Shown piece by piece: positions 9,923 through 21,200 of a stretch of DNA of 64,000 nucleotides (positions are counted from its first letter, which is position 1; each line of letters opens with the position of its first letter). Below the pieces are notes generated by a model. The model saw only the letters and a list, made by a program, of their open reading frames with translations, did no database searches and was not told the DNA's origin. Both the position numbers and the translations under genes were made by a program. This DNA comes from Purpureocillium takamizusanense (Eukaryota; Ascomycota; Sordariomycetes; Hypocreales; Ophiocordycipitaceae). The DNA is taken from contig NC_063071.1 of NCBI RefSeq assembly GCF_022605165.1, forward strand, positions 2,542,001 to 2,606,000, in the 5' to 3' direction.

Positions 9923-12497
9923 TCAAGCCAGTCGTGTCACCCCGGGCCACTTGGCCTGTGCCGCGCTTTTGAAGTTGGCCACTGCCGGACTCCTCCAGCT
10001 CTCGAGCCTCTCGAGCATCTCGACTGCGTCCGACGAGGACACGCCCTCCATGGAAAGCAGGTCCACGACGCGCTTGTCACACTTATGCTTGTCCTCCCCA
10101 ATGCTCCGCCTGGCCGCAATCGCCGACAGCGCGTGGCGAGGGCTCGCCTTGTGCTCCGCCTCGAACTGCTCAATGTACTTGCTCAGGCTGGTGGACTCGC
10201 CCACGGCCGTGAACTGCGCCTTGAGGACCTGAGCGACCTTGGGAGCCAGATCGGGAGAAGAGTTGAGCAAGCTCCGGAAGGCAACTGCTTGCTCGTAAAC
10301 CCTGGGATGGGTCGCATCGAGACCAAGAGCGTTGTTGAGGCAGCGCAGTGCCAGCACGTATTTCCCTGCCACAATCACTGGTTAGCCACGCGCTCTTGTC
10401 ACCTTGCCAAGCATCGGATACTCAAGACTCACCTCGTCGCATGTATACCTCGAAACCAGCAATTTGCGCCTCGATGCTCTTCGGGCACGCCTGCAGCAGG
10501 GGGCCGAGGAACTTCATGGCTTCGCCAAGGGGATCGGTGGTGGCGGCCAGCTTCAGGCCAAGCGGGTCCTCATCCTTCTTCTTAGGCTCGCCCGTTTGTG
10601 AGGACTTGTTGGGGTCCTGCTTGGCCTGCTTCTCTGCCGCCTCCCGCTCCAAGCGCTGCTGTTCCTTCTTCGCCTTCTTCGCCGCCTTCTTCCTGGCCAG
10701 CGCATCTTCGCTGTTGTCATCGTCGGCCCCATTCATGCCGTTCGCCGATGGCTTGTCGGCCATCTTGAGATAGATGTTGATAGCGTCCAGCGCCGCCCGC
10801 GAGTAAAAGGGATGGTCTCGCACGTGATCCTCCCATCGCATCATGTCGATGTACGCTCGGATCTGCCCCTTCCTCAGTGAGAAGCTGTGAAAGTCAAATT
10901 GATCTTCCTGCCAGACATCAAAAATATTCCCAACCGCGTGCAGGCGCTTGAGGGCCATGCCGATGTTGCCCTGTCGGGCGTACGCCTCGCCGTCTTCTGT
11001 CAAAAACCAAATGCACTGCATATCCAGAAGGTCCGCAAGCGGACCTCCCACCGTTTCCGCTCGCGTGAACAGGCCAACGGTCTTTAACGCCTTGTCGTTC
11101 TCGTTGTTACGCAGCTGGTACTTGGCGGCCTTGCTATTGATGTAGCGGTCCTTGAGGTCCAGTTTGCGAGCGCGATCCATCATCTCTGACGCCTGCTGCA
11201 GGTTGCCGCGGTGCTTCAATATCCTGGCCTTGGTCATATGAAAATCCACGCTCTTCGGATCCTTCTCAATGGCCTTGTCAATGTACTCCGTAGCTTTGCT
11301 CAAGTCGCGGCTCAGGTGGTAGTTGTAGTGCTGCGCAAGATAGTACAGCCCAGCGGCCTCGCCCTTGTCCTTGCTTGCCGAGTCTGACGATTGAGACGCC
11401 AGGTATTTCTCGGCCAGCTCTCGAAGAGTATTCTTTTTGAAGGAATCGGAGTACAGATGCTTCAGGTTTGCAAACGTTGAGGGGACGCCTTTGCTGAGCA
11501 TCAGCGTAAGATAGACGTCGGCAGCTTGCTTGAAATCGTCTCCTGTAACAATAGTCAGTGCCGTGTCGAAGCAAAAAGGTATTGAAAACGAACCCTGGAG
11601 GAAGTCGAGCGGAATGCGCCGGGCGGCATCACTGCGCGGCGCTTTCTGAACGTATTCGTCGTAGATAGCTTTCCGTGCCTTGTGGTCTGCCTCTGGAACA
11701 CCCAGCGCGGCAGCCAGCTTCTCATAGTAGTCGGGGTGTTCCGCGTTCCGGTCGAGAAGAGCCCTGTAGGCCTTGGCGGCCTCGTCTTTCCTCCCAAGCT
11801 TGCTGAGATACTCTGCACGGGCCTCAAGGACGGCCAGCCGGTCCAGATTGTGCTTGGCATCACCGTTGAGGTGGTCCAGCGCGCGTTGATAGTCGCGTTG
11901 CTCGGCGATCAGGGAGTTCTTGTACATGATGGCCTCCGAATGCTCAATGTCGTGACGCGAGGGTGTGGTCTTTAGTGTGCCCTCATAGGTGGTCAGAACA
12001 TTCTCGGCCTCGGAAAGATTGCCCGCGAGATGGTTCGCAATGGCCAGGGCCGTCCAGCTTTGCCGCAGCTGGGGACGCGCCTGGAGCATGGCTGTGCGGC
12101 TCTGGATGTACCCCTGGTAGTCACGCATCTGAACCTGGAGGATGGCGAGATCGCGCTGGATCTGGGGCGACTCGGGCTCCAGCTTCAGGGCAAACTTGTA
12201 CGCCTTGATGGCCTCCTCAAAATTTTTGTTAGCACGGTATAATAGGCCGTAGACGTGCCAGCAGACGTGCGACTTCATATCCACCGTCAGGGCCTCCTTG
12301 GCGAGTGCAAAGGCCTCGTCCGTCTTGCCCTGACCGCTGAAGATGAGAGCTTTCATGGCCATGGTGTCGCCATGTTTGGGGACCTTCTTGAGGATAAGGT
12401 CCGCGGTCTTGAGGCCGCGCTTATACTGCTTGTCTTCATAGCTTCGGATGACGGTCCGGAACTGCGCCGCTTCCTTGGGCGGCAGCGGCTGCGGCAT
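9923..12497 (-). CDS. NAT1: NatA N-terminal acetyltransferase auxiliary subunit (Nat1/Naa15)
   Basis: Three exons: 11594-12497, 10433-11542 and 9923-10365, total 818 residues. The protein is the TPR scaffold that holds the Naa10 catalytic subunit at the ribosome exit tunnel for co-translational acetylation of Ser/Ala/Thr/Gly N-termini. Hallmarks are the start MPQPLPPKEAAQFRTVIRSY, successive TPR helices (GLLYRANKNFEEAIKAYKFA, ALKLEPESPQIQRDLA), FIDAxx-like RIPLDFLQGDDF, and a Lys/Glu-rich KKAAKKAKKEQQRLEREAAE linker before the C-terminal helices. Intron 1 (11543-11593) is 51 nt and has no stop in frame, so an open frame runs straight through it. Removal restores LQGDDFKQAADVYL, as expected for the family. 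Intron 2 is 10366-10432. Confidence 0.93.
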
Positions 12498-13518
12498 CGT
12501 GGCGGCGGGACGGGACGGGTCGATGAAATACGATACGCTGAGCGTTGGGGGATGGACGCGGGCCGGGGTAGGTCTCGACGGATGAGGTCGGCCGGGAGAT
12601 CTCGAGCTGGTTGGCAGGCTGCTGATGTGGGTGCGAATGCGTGCTCGGTCAAATGTGCGATGGCGTCGTGGTGCGGGCCAAGGACGAGCGAAGCCGGAAT
12701 TGAAGATTGTGGGCAGGTGGAGGGCAGGCGTGATGGGAGCCGAATTGGCTCAACGCAAGTTCTTCGAGAGAGCCCAATAAAAGGGATTGTGCCTCATGCA
12801 CTCGAGCGGCTGGTCCCACGAAGCTGCACGAGAAACCAAGAGACACGGTCGTTGAGCAGGTAGGCAGTCGAAGCTGGCGTGCGCCTGGAACCGGCGGATC
12901 CTCGGAGTTGGGTTCTCCCAGTCTATAGTACCTATGTACTACAGTAACCTTTGGGCTAAGGCCCGTACAAAGTAAATTGTAGTACGCTGAACAGACAGTG
13001 GACTTCCTTCCGCGTACCTGCCGACCGTCCCTGCGGGGCCCCCGCTGGGCGAGCCGCGAAGTGATCAACGCGCCCCCGAATGCTTCTTGACGTACCTAGG
13101 TAGGTACCACAGTAGGTACTAAGGTGCCTAGTTCAGGTAGTTACTTCAATGCCAGGAGGTACCAAGGTGAGTATGGCAATTGGGGGCGATTCTCATAATG
13201 TGGCCTCACACGACAACGACGGCGGGCGGGCGTGCATCGTCACCTCCGAACGCATGCGGCTGCGCCTGTCTGCGCGCCCGTTGGCGATGGCGCGCCGTCT
13301 GTCACACAGAGGTCGACGCGAGTGGCATGATAGTTACATAGCTCGTGTAGTTGGGTATGGTATGGTTGCTAGTGTACAAACGGCAGACATGTCTATAAGC
13401 CAACAAAACATCCGCTTCATAAATCCTCTTGATGCCTCCCGCGGCTCCCCGAGGCTTCTCTTACCGCCCCAGGGGCTCTGTAACTCGTACAAACCTGCGC
13501 TCCCGTCGCCCTTCCTCA
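12498..13518. other. Intergenic, promoter of the NatA subunit gene
   Basis: Holds a motif cluster at 13092-13140 (GTACCTAGGTAGGTACC followed by GGTACTAAGGTGCCTAG). No coding frame with protein character on either strand. Confidence 0.5.
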
Positions 13519-14187
13519 TCACCGGCCTGGCGGGGGCTTGCTGGAGCGATGCCTGTCGCTCCATCGCGCAACGGCATCCTCCCAGCGCTCCAGAGGCGCG
13601 GAGCAGCGCTGCTGGACCACATCCCACGTGCGACTTCGGACAATGCTTTCCACGCCTCGCTCCTGACGCACAATCATGGCCAGGGTCTCAGTCCGAGGCT
13701 CCCGGGGAAAGAACCTCCCGGAGTATGGGTCCAACCGCTCATCCACGACCCGGTCCCGCTCCCGCTGGTTTTCCACCTCCCGCAGCGCCGCATCGGGGTC
13801 ATCTGGATCCGGGCTCGTGGCCACGATGCCGCAATAGTTGAGCACCTCAGCTCGGGCTTGCCACGACGGGAACAGCACGTGCTCCTTGAAGGCCTGACAC
13901 GCCTGCGCATCTACATCGCGAGATGCGGACGGCGGGGCACGCTGAGACGTCGATCGCGGATCGAATCCCGTCCGGGAAGGCGTTACGAGGGCGTTGAGGT
14001 GCTGCGCGATGGAGTCGTCGACAGATGATCTCGAGAGCCGCAGGAAGTCTGGCGCAGCCAGTTGTCAGTGCCGAGCTCTGTGTCTGCACACCGGCGGAGA
14101 GATGCACAACGCAGACTTACCGCGTAGGGTTCCCGTAGAAAAGCAGAACTGTGGCGACAGAGTCGGCGGATGCGGGAGCTGCGTCAT
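13519..14187 (-). CDS. Mix23/Cid2-family mitochondrial intermembrane-space protein
   Basis: Two exons, 14121-14187 and 13519-14048, giving 198 residues. The intron has a GTAAGT donor and a GCCAG acceptor. Translation starts MTQLPHPPTLSPQFCFSTGT and joins to LRDFLRLSRSSVDDSIAQHL. The core CQAFKEHVLFPSWQARAEVL and RVVDERLDPYSGRFFPREPR is characteristic of the caffeine-induced death protein 2 / MIX23 family, which carries conserved Cys pairs and is imported by the Mia40 relay. Visible Cys include FCFS, ACQAF, NYCG and QRC. An in-frame ATG at 14361 would add 58 residues of low-complexity Ala/Ser/Pro text. I chose the inner start because family members are short at this end. Confidence 0.8.
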
Positions 14188-14775
14188 CGTCGGCGGCCGG
14201 GACGGAGTCGGCAGGCGCGCGCCGTCCGGGGCAGCTGCGGCCGCCTTGGATTTCCAGAGTAGTTGGGCCAGCGCGGAGGAATGCAGAAAACTGTAGCTGA
14301 GACGAGATGGATGGTACCGAGATGAAGACGAGTCCTGCAGCTGTGAATCGAGCGCCGCCAAGTCCGAGTTGACCGCGTACCGTCAAAAAGCGCGGTGAAT
14401 CATGGCGACGTCAGAACTTGCAAGAGTACTGGAACTGGAATCACTGGACCATCGCCCTCGGGCGGCTGAATGCAGCCAGGCCGCCGCGCTGGAGCTCACC
14501 ACCTCAGTCACAGGTCACCACTCACCGACCACCTGTGTAAGGGGTCGGGCAGCGAACAGGTACTAACCTACTAAGTAACTTAGTTAGTGCCTACCTACGA
14601 AGTAGGTAGGTACTGAAAGCGTCTCTAGGTGGAGATGGACGGCCGGAGGAACATAGATGCGTCGCATACCTAAAGTACCTACCTGAAAGGACCTCAACAG
14701 TAGAGGTACAGTGGTGCACGTAGTGAGGTACCTCTAAGCCAGGAGCCAGGGCAGGGCCGAGAACAGGGAACAGGG
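14188..14775. other. Intergenic with perfect hairpin and motif cluster
   Basis: Dense in CCTAC/GTAGG words between 14560 and 14730. A perfect 9-bp inverted repeat (14590-14598 with 14602-14610, loop GAA) could form a hairpin. No gene seen. Confidence 0.5.
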
Positions 14776-15035
14776 ATGGAGCATTTCATGGTGCACGAGG
14801 AGCCAACAAGCACCCGACAGCGGCGGGGTGGTCGCATGTGTTGTGTGCGTACCCGTGTGTCTTGTCTGCCCTGATGCCGCCAAGTCTGTCCGTCTGTCCT
14901 GAATGTCTGGGTCTGCGCCCGCTGGACCGCCCGCCACCTGTGCTCGTCACCACCTCCACCTGCAACCACGTCCAACAGGCGTGCCAGACTGCTATTCGCA
15001 CGTGGCGGTCCAAGTGCTGCCCAGTCTGCGACTAG
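14776..15035 (+). CDS. Possible small Cys-rich, zinc-binding-like protein
   Basis: The stretch 14886-15035 reads LSVCPECLGLRPLDRPP..., then TSTCNHVQQACQTA and SKCCPVCD before a stop. The C-x2-C, C-x-H, C and CC-x2-C spacing resembles a small zinc-binding finger and is unlikely by chance. There is no ATG in this frame far enough upstream. An ATG at 14776 in another frame (MEHFMVHEEPTSTRQRRGG) could be exon 1, joined by a short GT..AG intron ending at 14884, but the donor is a guess. I do not know a function. Codon bias is weak, and this may be a chance frame or a relic. Confidence 0.3.
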
Positions 15036-15307
15036 CAGTACATCTTCCCGTACGACACTTCTAGAAGCGTAGGTGTTTCAGCATTTACGCCCATAGCTAG
15101 CTTCCAAGCCCCGTTTGAACCTACCGATCTGATGCATCTCCTCCGGGTCGAGCGAAGATAGAGCTCCCATACCTCCCCATGCGGCGGGAAATCGGTTGTC
15201 ACCTTGTGGATAGGTAGGCAGGAGTACCCACCAGAACTGACAGATGTGTGTGGACTTGTCACAAGTCTATATGACAGGGCCAAGTTAGCAAATGCATATT
15301 CCGCAAG
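15036..15307. other. Short intergenic, nothing seen
   Basis: Lies between the two doubtful small genes. No coding or structural signal found. Confidence 0.4.
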
Positions 15308-15484
15308 CTATTGAAACCAGTGTGTGATACATGCCCCGTCGATGCCGTCGTCGTTGAAGGCCGCTGCAGCAGCTCTGGCGTCGGCTTCCGAGGTAGTGAT
15401 CGTCTGCCAGAGCACATCACCGTCTTGAAGCACTGGCATCGCATATACCGCCACGGGCAAAAAAGAAAGCAAAAAGGTCTTCAC
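15308..15484 (-). pseudogene. Small secreted-peptide-like frame lacking an ATG
   Basis: The frame encodes (V)KTFLLSFLPVAVYA followed by MPVLQDGDVLWQTI, an Ala-rich segment and FNDDGIDGACITHWFQ, then stop. The first part is a textbook signal peptide (Lys, hydrophobic core, A-x-A-like site), but the codon where Met is expected (15482-15484) is GTG, one transition away from ATG. The frame is open further upstream to 15628, but that text does not look coding. A TATA box on the same strand at 15602-15610 lies about 120 nt upstream, so a transcript is plausible. Either the start was lost, translation starts at GTG, or an upstream exon supplies it. I do not recognise the family. Confidence 0.35.
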
Positions 15485-15601
15485 GATTTGCTGTCGCGGA
15501 TGGTTCTTCGTTCTTTCTTCTTCTCGACAGAGTCTTGGTAGGTGTTGTGAAATTGCCTTGGCTCCCACGGAACAACTTGCCGTGAACCATGGGGAGGGCG
15601 T

Positions 15602-15610
15602 CTTTATATA
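15602..15610 (-). promoter_or_regulatory. TATA-box-like element
   Basis: The minus strand reads TATATAAAG. It is placed about 120 nt upstream of the secreted-peptide-like frame on the same strand. Inferred from sequence only. Confidence 0.4.
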
Positions 15611-15628
15611 GGCGCGCCGACGATGCAT

Positions 15629-16309
15629 TGGACGTTACTGGCAAAAGAGATGCAGACGTAGGAGTTATGATAGATGTATGACACTAAGGTCGACAGACCG
15701 CAAGTTGAGCGATCTCTTACGTACGATGCAGATAGGCGGCCAGCGGCTGCCGCTGGCGCGAGGTTTCACACACGAGCGCTGACGTGCCTGAGCTGCTCTC
15801 GCCGCCCTGCTACTATCGAAAAGCCTTTGCCGTGAAGCGCTTGCGCCATCCACATTGCGCGCGCTGCGGAGCTGCTGCAATTCGTGTTTGTGTGTGTGTG
15901 TTTACGTAGTAGCTCATGATTGTGCCTTTGTGGTGTCTCGTCCATACGAGCACGAGCACGATAAAGGCTGCCCGCGGTGGGGTCCAAAGGGAGTCCATCC
16001 TAGAAGCCGGGGGCCTCCCCTCAACATTCATCCACCACCCTCTCGCAGAGGCGAATCTTCAAACGCTCCCTGATCCGTGCTTCGCCGACTTCACCCTTTG
16101 TCCTGCATTCTACTCTGCCGTCCGCGGTGTCTTTCTGTTGAGCCTCCCAGCCTCTCAAGTCGGTCCTGTTGCCGTGTGCGACAGGCCGTTCTTCCCACAC
16201 GCGACCACCTTCGTCATTCAACCTACCTAGGTATACACCCTGCCCGCGCGACGGTCTGCCCAAGAACCAAACAACCATCATCACCACGCGCCACGGTGCA
16301 CTCTCCGCC
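15629..16309. other. Intergenic, promoter of the oxysterol-binding protein gene
   Basis: Includes a short TG repeat at about 15887-15902 and CT-rich leader sequence. A frame open from 16077 runs into the next gene but lacks protein character before 16310. Confidence 0.5.
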
Positions 16310-17627
16310 ATGTCTGCGTCCGGCACTGCAACACCTGCTCAGGCCAGCAGCGGTAGCTGGTCTGCCTTTCTCAAGGTACGTCAACCACCGCCAGCCAGCC
16401 AAGCCAGTGGAGGCTGCGCATCCAATCCAGGCTGACCGTGCCCTGCTGCAGTCCATTGCCTCCTTCAACGGCGACCTCTCCTCCTTGACCGCGCCGCCCT
16501 TCATCCTCTCCTCTCAATCCCTGACCGAATACTCCTCGTACTGGGGCACGCACCCTCCTCTCTTCACGGCCCCTGCCGCCGAGTCCGACCCTGCCAAGCG
16601 CGCCCTGCTCGTCCTCAAGTGGTTCATCGCCACCCTCAAGCACCAGTACGCCAGCCGCAGCGAACAATATGGCAACGAGAAGAAGCCCCTTAACCCCTTC
16701 CTCGGCGAGCTCTTCCTTGGCTCTTGGAAGGACGAGGCCGGCGAGACCACGCTCGTCTCGGAGCAGGTCAGCCACCATCCGCCGGCTACAGCCTACTGCC
16801 TTCGCAACGACAAGACGGGCGTGCAGCTCGAGGGCTACAACGCGCAAAAGGCCACCTTCAAGAGCACAATAATCGTCAAGCAGATTGGCCATGCCGTGCT
16901 CACGGTTCCCGTGGGCGAGCAGACGGAGCGCTACCTCATCACCCTGCCTTCCCTGCATATCGAGGGCCTCATCTTCGGAACACCCTTTGTCGAACTTGAC
17001 GGAGGCAGCACAATCTCCAGCTCGTCCGGATTCACAGCTAAGATCGACTACAGCGGCAGAGGCTGGTTATCCGGCAAGAAGAACAGTGTCACTGCCGTCC
17101 TCTACCCGACCGGCAAGGAGAAGGAGGTTCTCTACAATATTACTGGTCAATGGACCAAGGAGTTTGAGATCTACGAAGGCCCGGCAAAGAAGAACTCCAA
17201 GGCGACTCTGCTGGAGACGTATGATGCCGTCGCGACGCCCCCCACTGAGCTGCAGATTGCGCCCCTTGAGAAGCAGCACCCCCTTGAGTCGCGCCGCGCC
17301 TGGGCCAAGGTTGCCGAGGCCATCCAAAAGGGCGACATGGATGCCGTCTCGGTGGAGAAGGGCAAGATTGAGCAGGCGCAGCGCAACCTGCGTGTCAAGG
17401 AACGGTCCGAGGATCGCTCGTGGGAGCGGCGCTATTTCAAGGCCGTCCAGGGCGCGGACGATACCCTGGAGGCCGTCGGTAAGGTTGCCGGCGTTCCTCT
17501 GGACGGCGAGCAAGACAAGACGGGCGGCCTTTGGAGGTTCTGCCATGAGAAGGCCGCCAAGGCCGCCGCCGAGCAGCTTACCGATGACGAGATCAAGAAG
17601 ATCCAGGAAGAGATCTTGGGTCAATAG
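16310..17627 (+). CDS. KES1: Oxysterol-binding protein, Kes1/Osh4 type
   Basis: Two exons: 16310-16375 (MSASGTATPAQASSGSWSAFLK) and 16452-17627, total 413 residues. This short ORP has no PH, ankyrin or GOLD domain and consists of the sterol/PI4P exchange barrel, like yeast Osh4/Kes1, which moves sterol and PI4P between Golgi and ER membranes. The family fingerprint EQVSHHPPATAYC is intact. The lid precedes it (SIASFNGDLSSLTAPPFILS), and WKDEAGETTLVSEQ, NPFLGELFLGSW and the C-terminal helix SWERRYFKAVQ are typical. The first intron (76 nt, GTACGT..GCAG) separates lid residues from the body, a common place in filamentous fungi. It converges with the aldolase gene downstream. Confidence 0.93.
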
Positions 17628-18101
17628 CGGCCACATTGCGCAGTAAACAAGGCAACGGACCATAGACTGAGGGCAGGAGCCGACGCCCAAACCCACACAC
17701 CGCGCGATGGAGCTGGCATGGTCGATCAAAAGCCGAGGGCCTCAGCGCCGCCAAGGCAAGGACACCTTGACGATTGCGCGTGCCCGCCTGCATCTGCGCT
17801 GCTACAGCTGCTTCTTGCACTACTAGACGAAAACGCGGCACGTCACGTTGCATGATGATAACAACACAATTGTTAATAGCAGTTACTTTGTATGCTCGTC
17901 TTCTGATTTTCAACACCCACCGTGATACAAATGCCCTACGCCAATCGTTGACTACTGGTCAAGGTTCTTGCGATCCAGTTCCGCAGCCCCCCCACCCCCC
18001 GTCTCCCCAGGCAGCACACGTCTAACCATGTCATGCCGGGGAATCATGTAATGCAATACAACTCCGATCCATATTGTGCTTCAGTTCAGGTCGTTGGCAC
18101 T
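17628..18101. other. Convergent 3' intergenic region
   Basis: Tail-to-tail spacer between the oxysterol-binding protein (+) and aldolase (-) genes, expected to hold both poly(A) sites. No other signal noted. Confidence 0.5.
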
Positions 18102-19407
18102 TTACACCTTACCGGCGCAGTTGAAGTCCTTGAGGGCCTCGGCGACGCGAGCGGCCATGGTCTTCTCACCCTCGCGAACCCAAACGCGGGGCTAGTTCAC
18201 CAATGTCAGCGTGGCCCTGGGAGTTCTTTGTTACGGGAGGCACAACTTACATCAAAGTACTTCTTGTTGGGCTTGTCATCGCCATCAGGGTTGCCGACGG
18301 CAGTCATGAGGTAGTCCTTCTTCTTGAGCATGTAGTCGCGGATGCCGGCCATGTAGGCGTACTGCATGTCCGTGTCCATGTTGACCTTGACGACACCGTG
18401 GCTGATGGCATCGAGGTACTCCTGCTTGGAGGAGCCAGAGCCGCCGTGGAAGACGAAGAAGACGGGCTTGTCCAGCTTGGACTTGATGGCCTCGTGGACA
18501 AAGGCCTGGTGCTTGCCGAGGAGCTCGGGGTGCAGGCGAACATTTCCGGGCTTGTACACGCCGTGGACATTGCCGAAGCCAGCGGCGATAGAGAAGTAGG
18601 GAGAGATAGGCGAAAGGGTGTTGTAGATGTTGAGGATGTCCTCGGGCTGGGTGTAGAGGGAGTTGTTGTCAACGTCCTCGTTGTTGACGCCATCCTCCTC
18701 GCCGCCAGTGATGCCAATCTCCATCTCAAGCCACTGCTTCATGGGGGCAGCGCGCTTCAGGTACTTGGCGGTGGTCTCGACGTTCCACGCAACCTCCTCC
18801 TCGGAGAGATCGATCATGTGGGAGCTGAAGAGAGGCTCGCCATTGGCCTTGAAGTAGGCCTCATCGGCATCGAGCATACCGTCGAGCCAGGGCAGCAGCT
18901 TCTTGGCGCAGTGGTCGGTGTGCAGGATGACGGGGATGCCGTACGTGGGAGCGATGGAGCGGATGTACTGGGCACCGGCGATGGCACCAGCAATCGAAGC
19001 AGACTGGTCGCCGTTGGAAACGCCCTACAATTACGTCTTTCGTCAGCAATTATGCCCATGCTTCCCACTTGCCGTGCTTCTCAAGCGACATGTGTTTGCT
19101 AGCACGTACCTTGCCAGCGAAGTAGGCGGCACCACCCTGGGACATCTGGAGGATGATGGGAGCCTTGGCGTCACGGGCAGCCTCGAGAGCGGCGACGGCG
19201 GTGGAGGAAGACGTGACGTTCTGAGAGCATGTTAGCCGGCGACACAATGCAACCCTCGCCTCCTGGAGTAGTTCTGCGTCTTATACTGGAAGAACCTACG
19301 ATGGCGGGAACAGCGAATTGCTTCTCGCGGGCGTACTCGAACAGACGCAGAACGTCATCGCCGACGATGACGCCGGTCTTGCGGCTCAGAACATCGGTGA
19401 GACCCAT
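18102..19407 (-). CDS. FBA1: Class II fructose-bisphosphate aldolase
   Basis: Four exons: 19300-19407, 19110-19220, 18251-19024 and 18102-18191, all phase 0 and giving 360 residues, the usual length. The enzyme is the zinc-dependent glycolytic/gluconeogenic aldolase that splits fructose-1,6-bisphosphate into DHAP and glyceraldehyde-3-phosphate. Zinc site residues are in VILHTDHCAKKLLPW (His about 111). The Gly-rich phosphate loops are AGFGNVHGVYKPGNV and FVFHGGSGSSKQEY, and catalytic Asp/Asn lie in VVKVNMDTDMQYAY. Exon 1 is MGLTDVLSRKTGVIVGDDVL. The last exon adds PRVWVREGEKTMAARVAEAL and ends AGKV. The many small 5' introns are typical of highly expressed fungal glycolytic genes. Confidence 0.97.
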
Positions 19408-21200
19408 GATTGCGATTTTGGATTGGGAAGTCTGCTAGGAATTGTAAGCTGAGATCACAGTAGAGCACGAAAAAAGCGATGGTTATGACAGAGGCGGCAA
19501 GAAACGACGAGTCAAGGCGGGCATCAGATTGCTACGTCAAGGGGCAGCGCAAAGCCGGCTCATCAGCGGAACAGACGGGAAGGACGCGCAACGACCAGTG
19601 GCTGCAAAGCAAAATCCCCCCCCCAAGGCTGGCTGGTCCCACTAGAATGAAGCAGTATCGGGCCGGTGGTGTGAGGCACGCGGGGTTTTCAGTCGAGTTT
19701 ATCGTTATCTGAGCATGGAGGGGCAGCACCCAAGAGAGGCAGCGCCCCACGATGACAGCGTGAATGAGGTGAGAGAGCTGGACAGCTCGTCGTCAATTGG
19801 GCCCCCTTTGCGCAGCGACCGCCCAAAAAAAGCGCTCGGGGCGCGCGCGGCGTGGTATCTTCAATGGCTGTGACGACACTTGTCTCGCCTGGGCCGCCAT
19901 GGTTCGCATTGGCCTTGTCGGCCCTCGCTAGGCACGCACGCAGTGCTTGTTGAATGCGTGGATTGATGCGCCGGTTCGCCAGTCGGGCAGACTCGTCGTG
20001 GTGGGGTTCCTCGTGCAGTAAGGGAGGTGGAAAGAGGGGCTCAACAACTTACGGGATTAATGAGGTCGGATCGCGACGTTGGAGTGGGACGCCAGGGTTC
20101 GCAGCGAAGCTTGTGATTGTTGTGCGCTGGGATGCAGAGCAGAGTTGTAGAGAAGGGCGGGAGGAAAGTGGAGGAAGGAGGAGAAGCAGGAGGAGGGGAG
20201 AAGACGATCGCGGGATGGCAATTGTCGGGACGATGGTCGGGTCGGGTGTTCCCAGTAGGAGAACAACAGCGGGGCAGGCCCCCGTTGCTGCTGCGGTGAC
20301 CTCAAGGCTCGTCATTGCCGGGCGAGTTGCCTGCGGCAGCCGACGTCCTTCTCCAGGGCAGGGCGAGCGGGAACATGCGGGATTGCCCGACGTTTTACGC
20401 AGCGAAATGCACAGCAGGGCACCACCACCCCGCGGGACGGCACAGCGCGGTACAGCACAGCGAAATAAGGTCCGCAGCTCCCGCACATGTTACAGTACTA
20501 GAGTAGATAAGGTACCTCTGTAAGGCATGGATTGTGCTGCGAATTACTGTAGTACGTTCCGTTGCTTGCCGCCAAGCTCCGAGCACAACACCCGATGGAC
20601 GAAGCCTGCCTCAGTTCCGTCTGTAGGCAGCTTCACGCAATCGGGTACCTCTGACAAAGTTGCCTCCCTAGCCACGGAAGCTCACCAAGGCAAGGTAAGT
20701 AGCTAATGGACGTTGGCCCTACTCCTCGCCTCTTCGCCGTTTTGTCAAAGCCAAAACCAAAGCCAATGGTGCCTACATATCGAGCCCCCCAGCTCGCCGA
20801 CCGCTGCGGGTGTGTAGCCTCGACTAGACACGGGCATGCAAGCAGAGTAAGGGGCAAAGCCCACTGTACCTCAACGATATTTCGCATCTCGATATTTCGC
20901 ATCCCGGTTGTTACGATCGCCATTGGAAGCTTCGGTTGTTGCGATTGCCGCCCTCGTCTTCCGCAACGCCGGCAGTGGCACAAGCAAGACCGGAATTTGT
21001 CTCCCTTTACCCCTCCATCCCGTTCCGTCAGGACCACCGTGCCCCTCCTGCCCCTCCTTACCTACAAGGTACCTAGCTAGATACTTCGGAACGTACCTTA
21101 TCCCGAAAAAAGAGCACCTATTAGTCATCCGAGTTGCCTGCAACTTTCTGGTCCTCCAAGCTATGCCTGCAGCCAACATCATCGCTGCATGCGCGTCGGC
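19408..21200. other. Divergent promoter region, FBA1 / BCS1-like
   Basis: About 1.8 kb between head-to-head genes. It has purine-rich stretches near 20140-20210 and GGTACC/CCTAG words at 20505-20515, 20645-20652 and 21062-21075. Open frames here are GC-driven and unconvincing. Confidence 0.5.

Noticed and set aside
9240..10232. Plus-strand open frame of 330 codons
   Set aside because: Overlaps the 3' exon of NAT1 on the other strand, has no family resemblance and poor composition. It is an antisense shadow.
16077..16309. Longer N-terminus for the oxysterol-binding protein
   Set aside because: Reads through the first intron in the wrong frame. The ATG at 16310 plus a GTACGT..GCAG intron restores the known lid.
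18203..19102. Plus-strand open frame of 299 codons, Leu/Val-rich
   Set aside because: Exact antisense of the aldolase exon; a product of codon bias.
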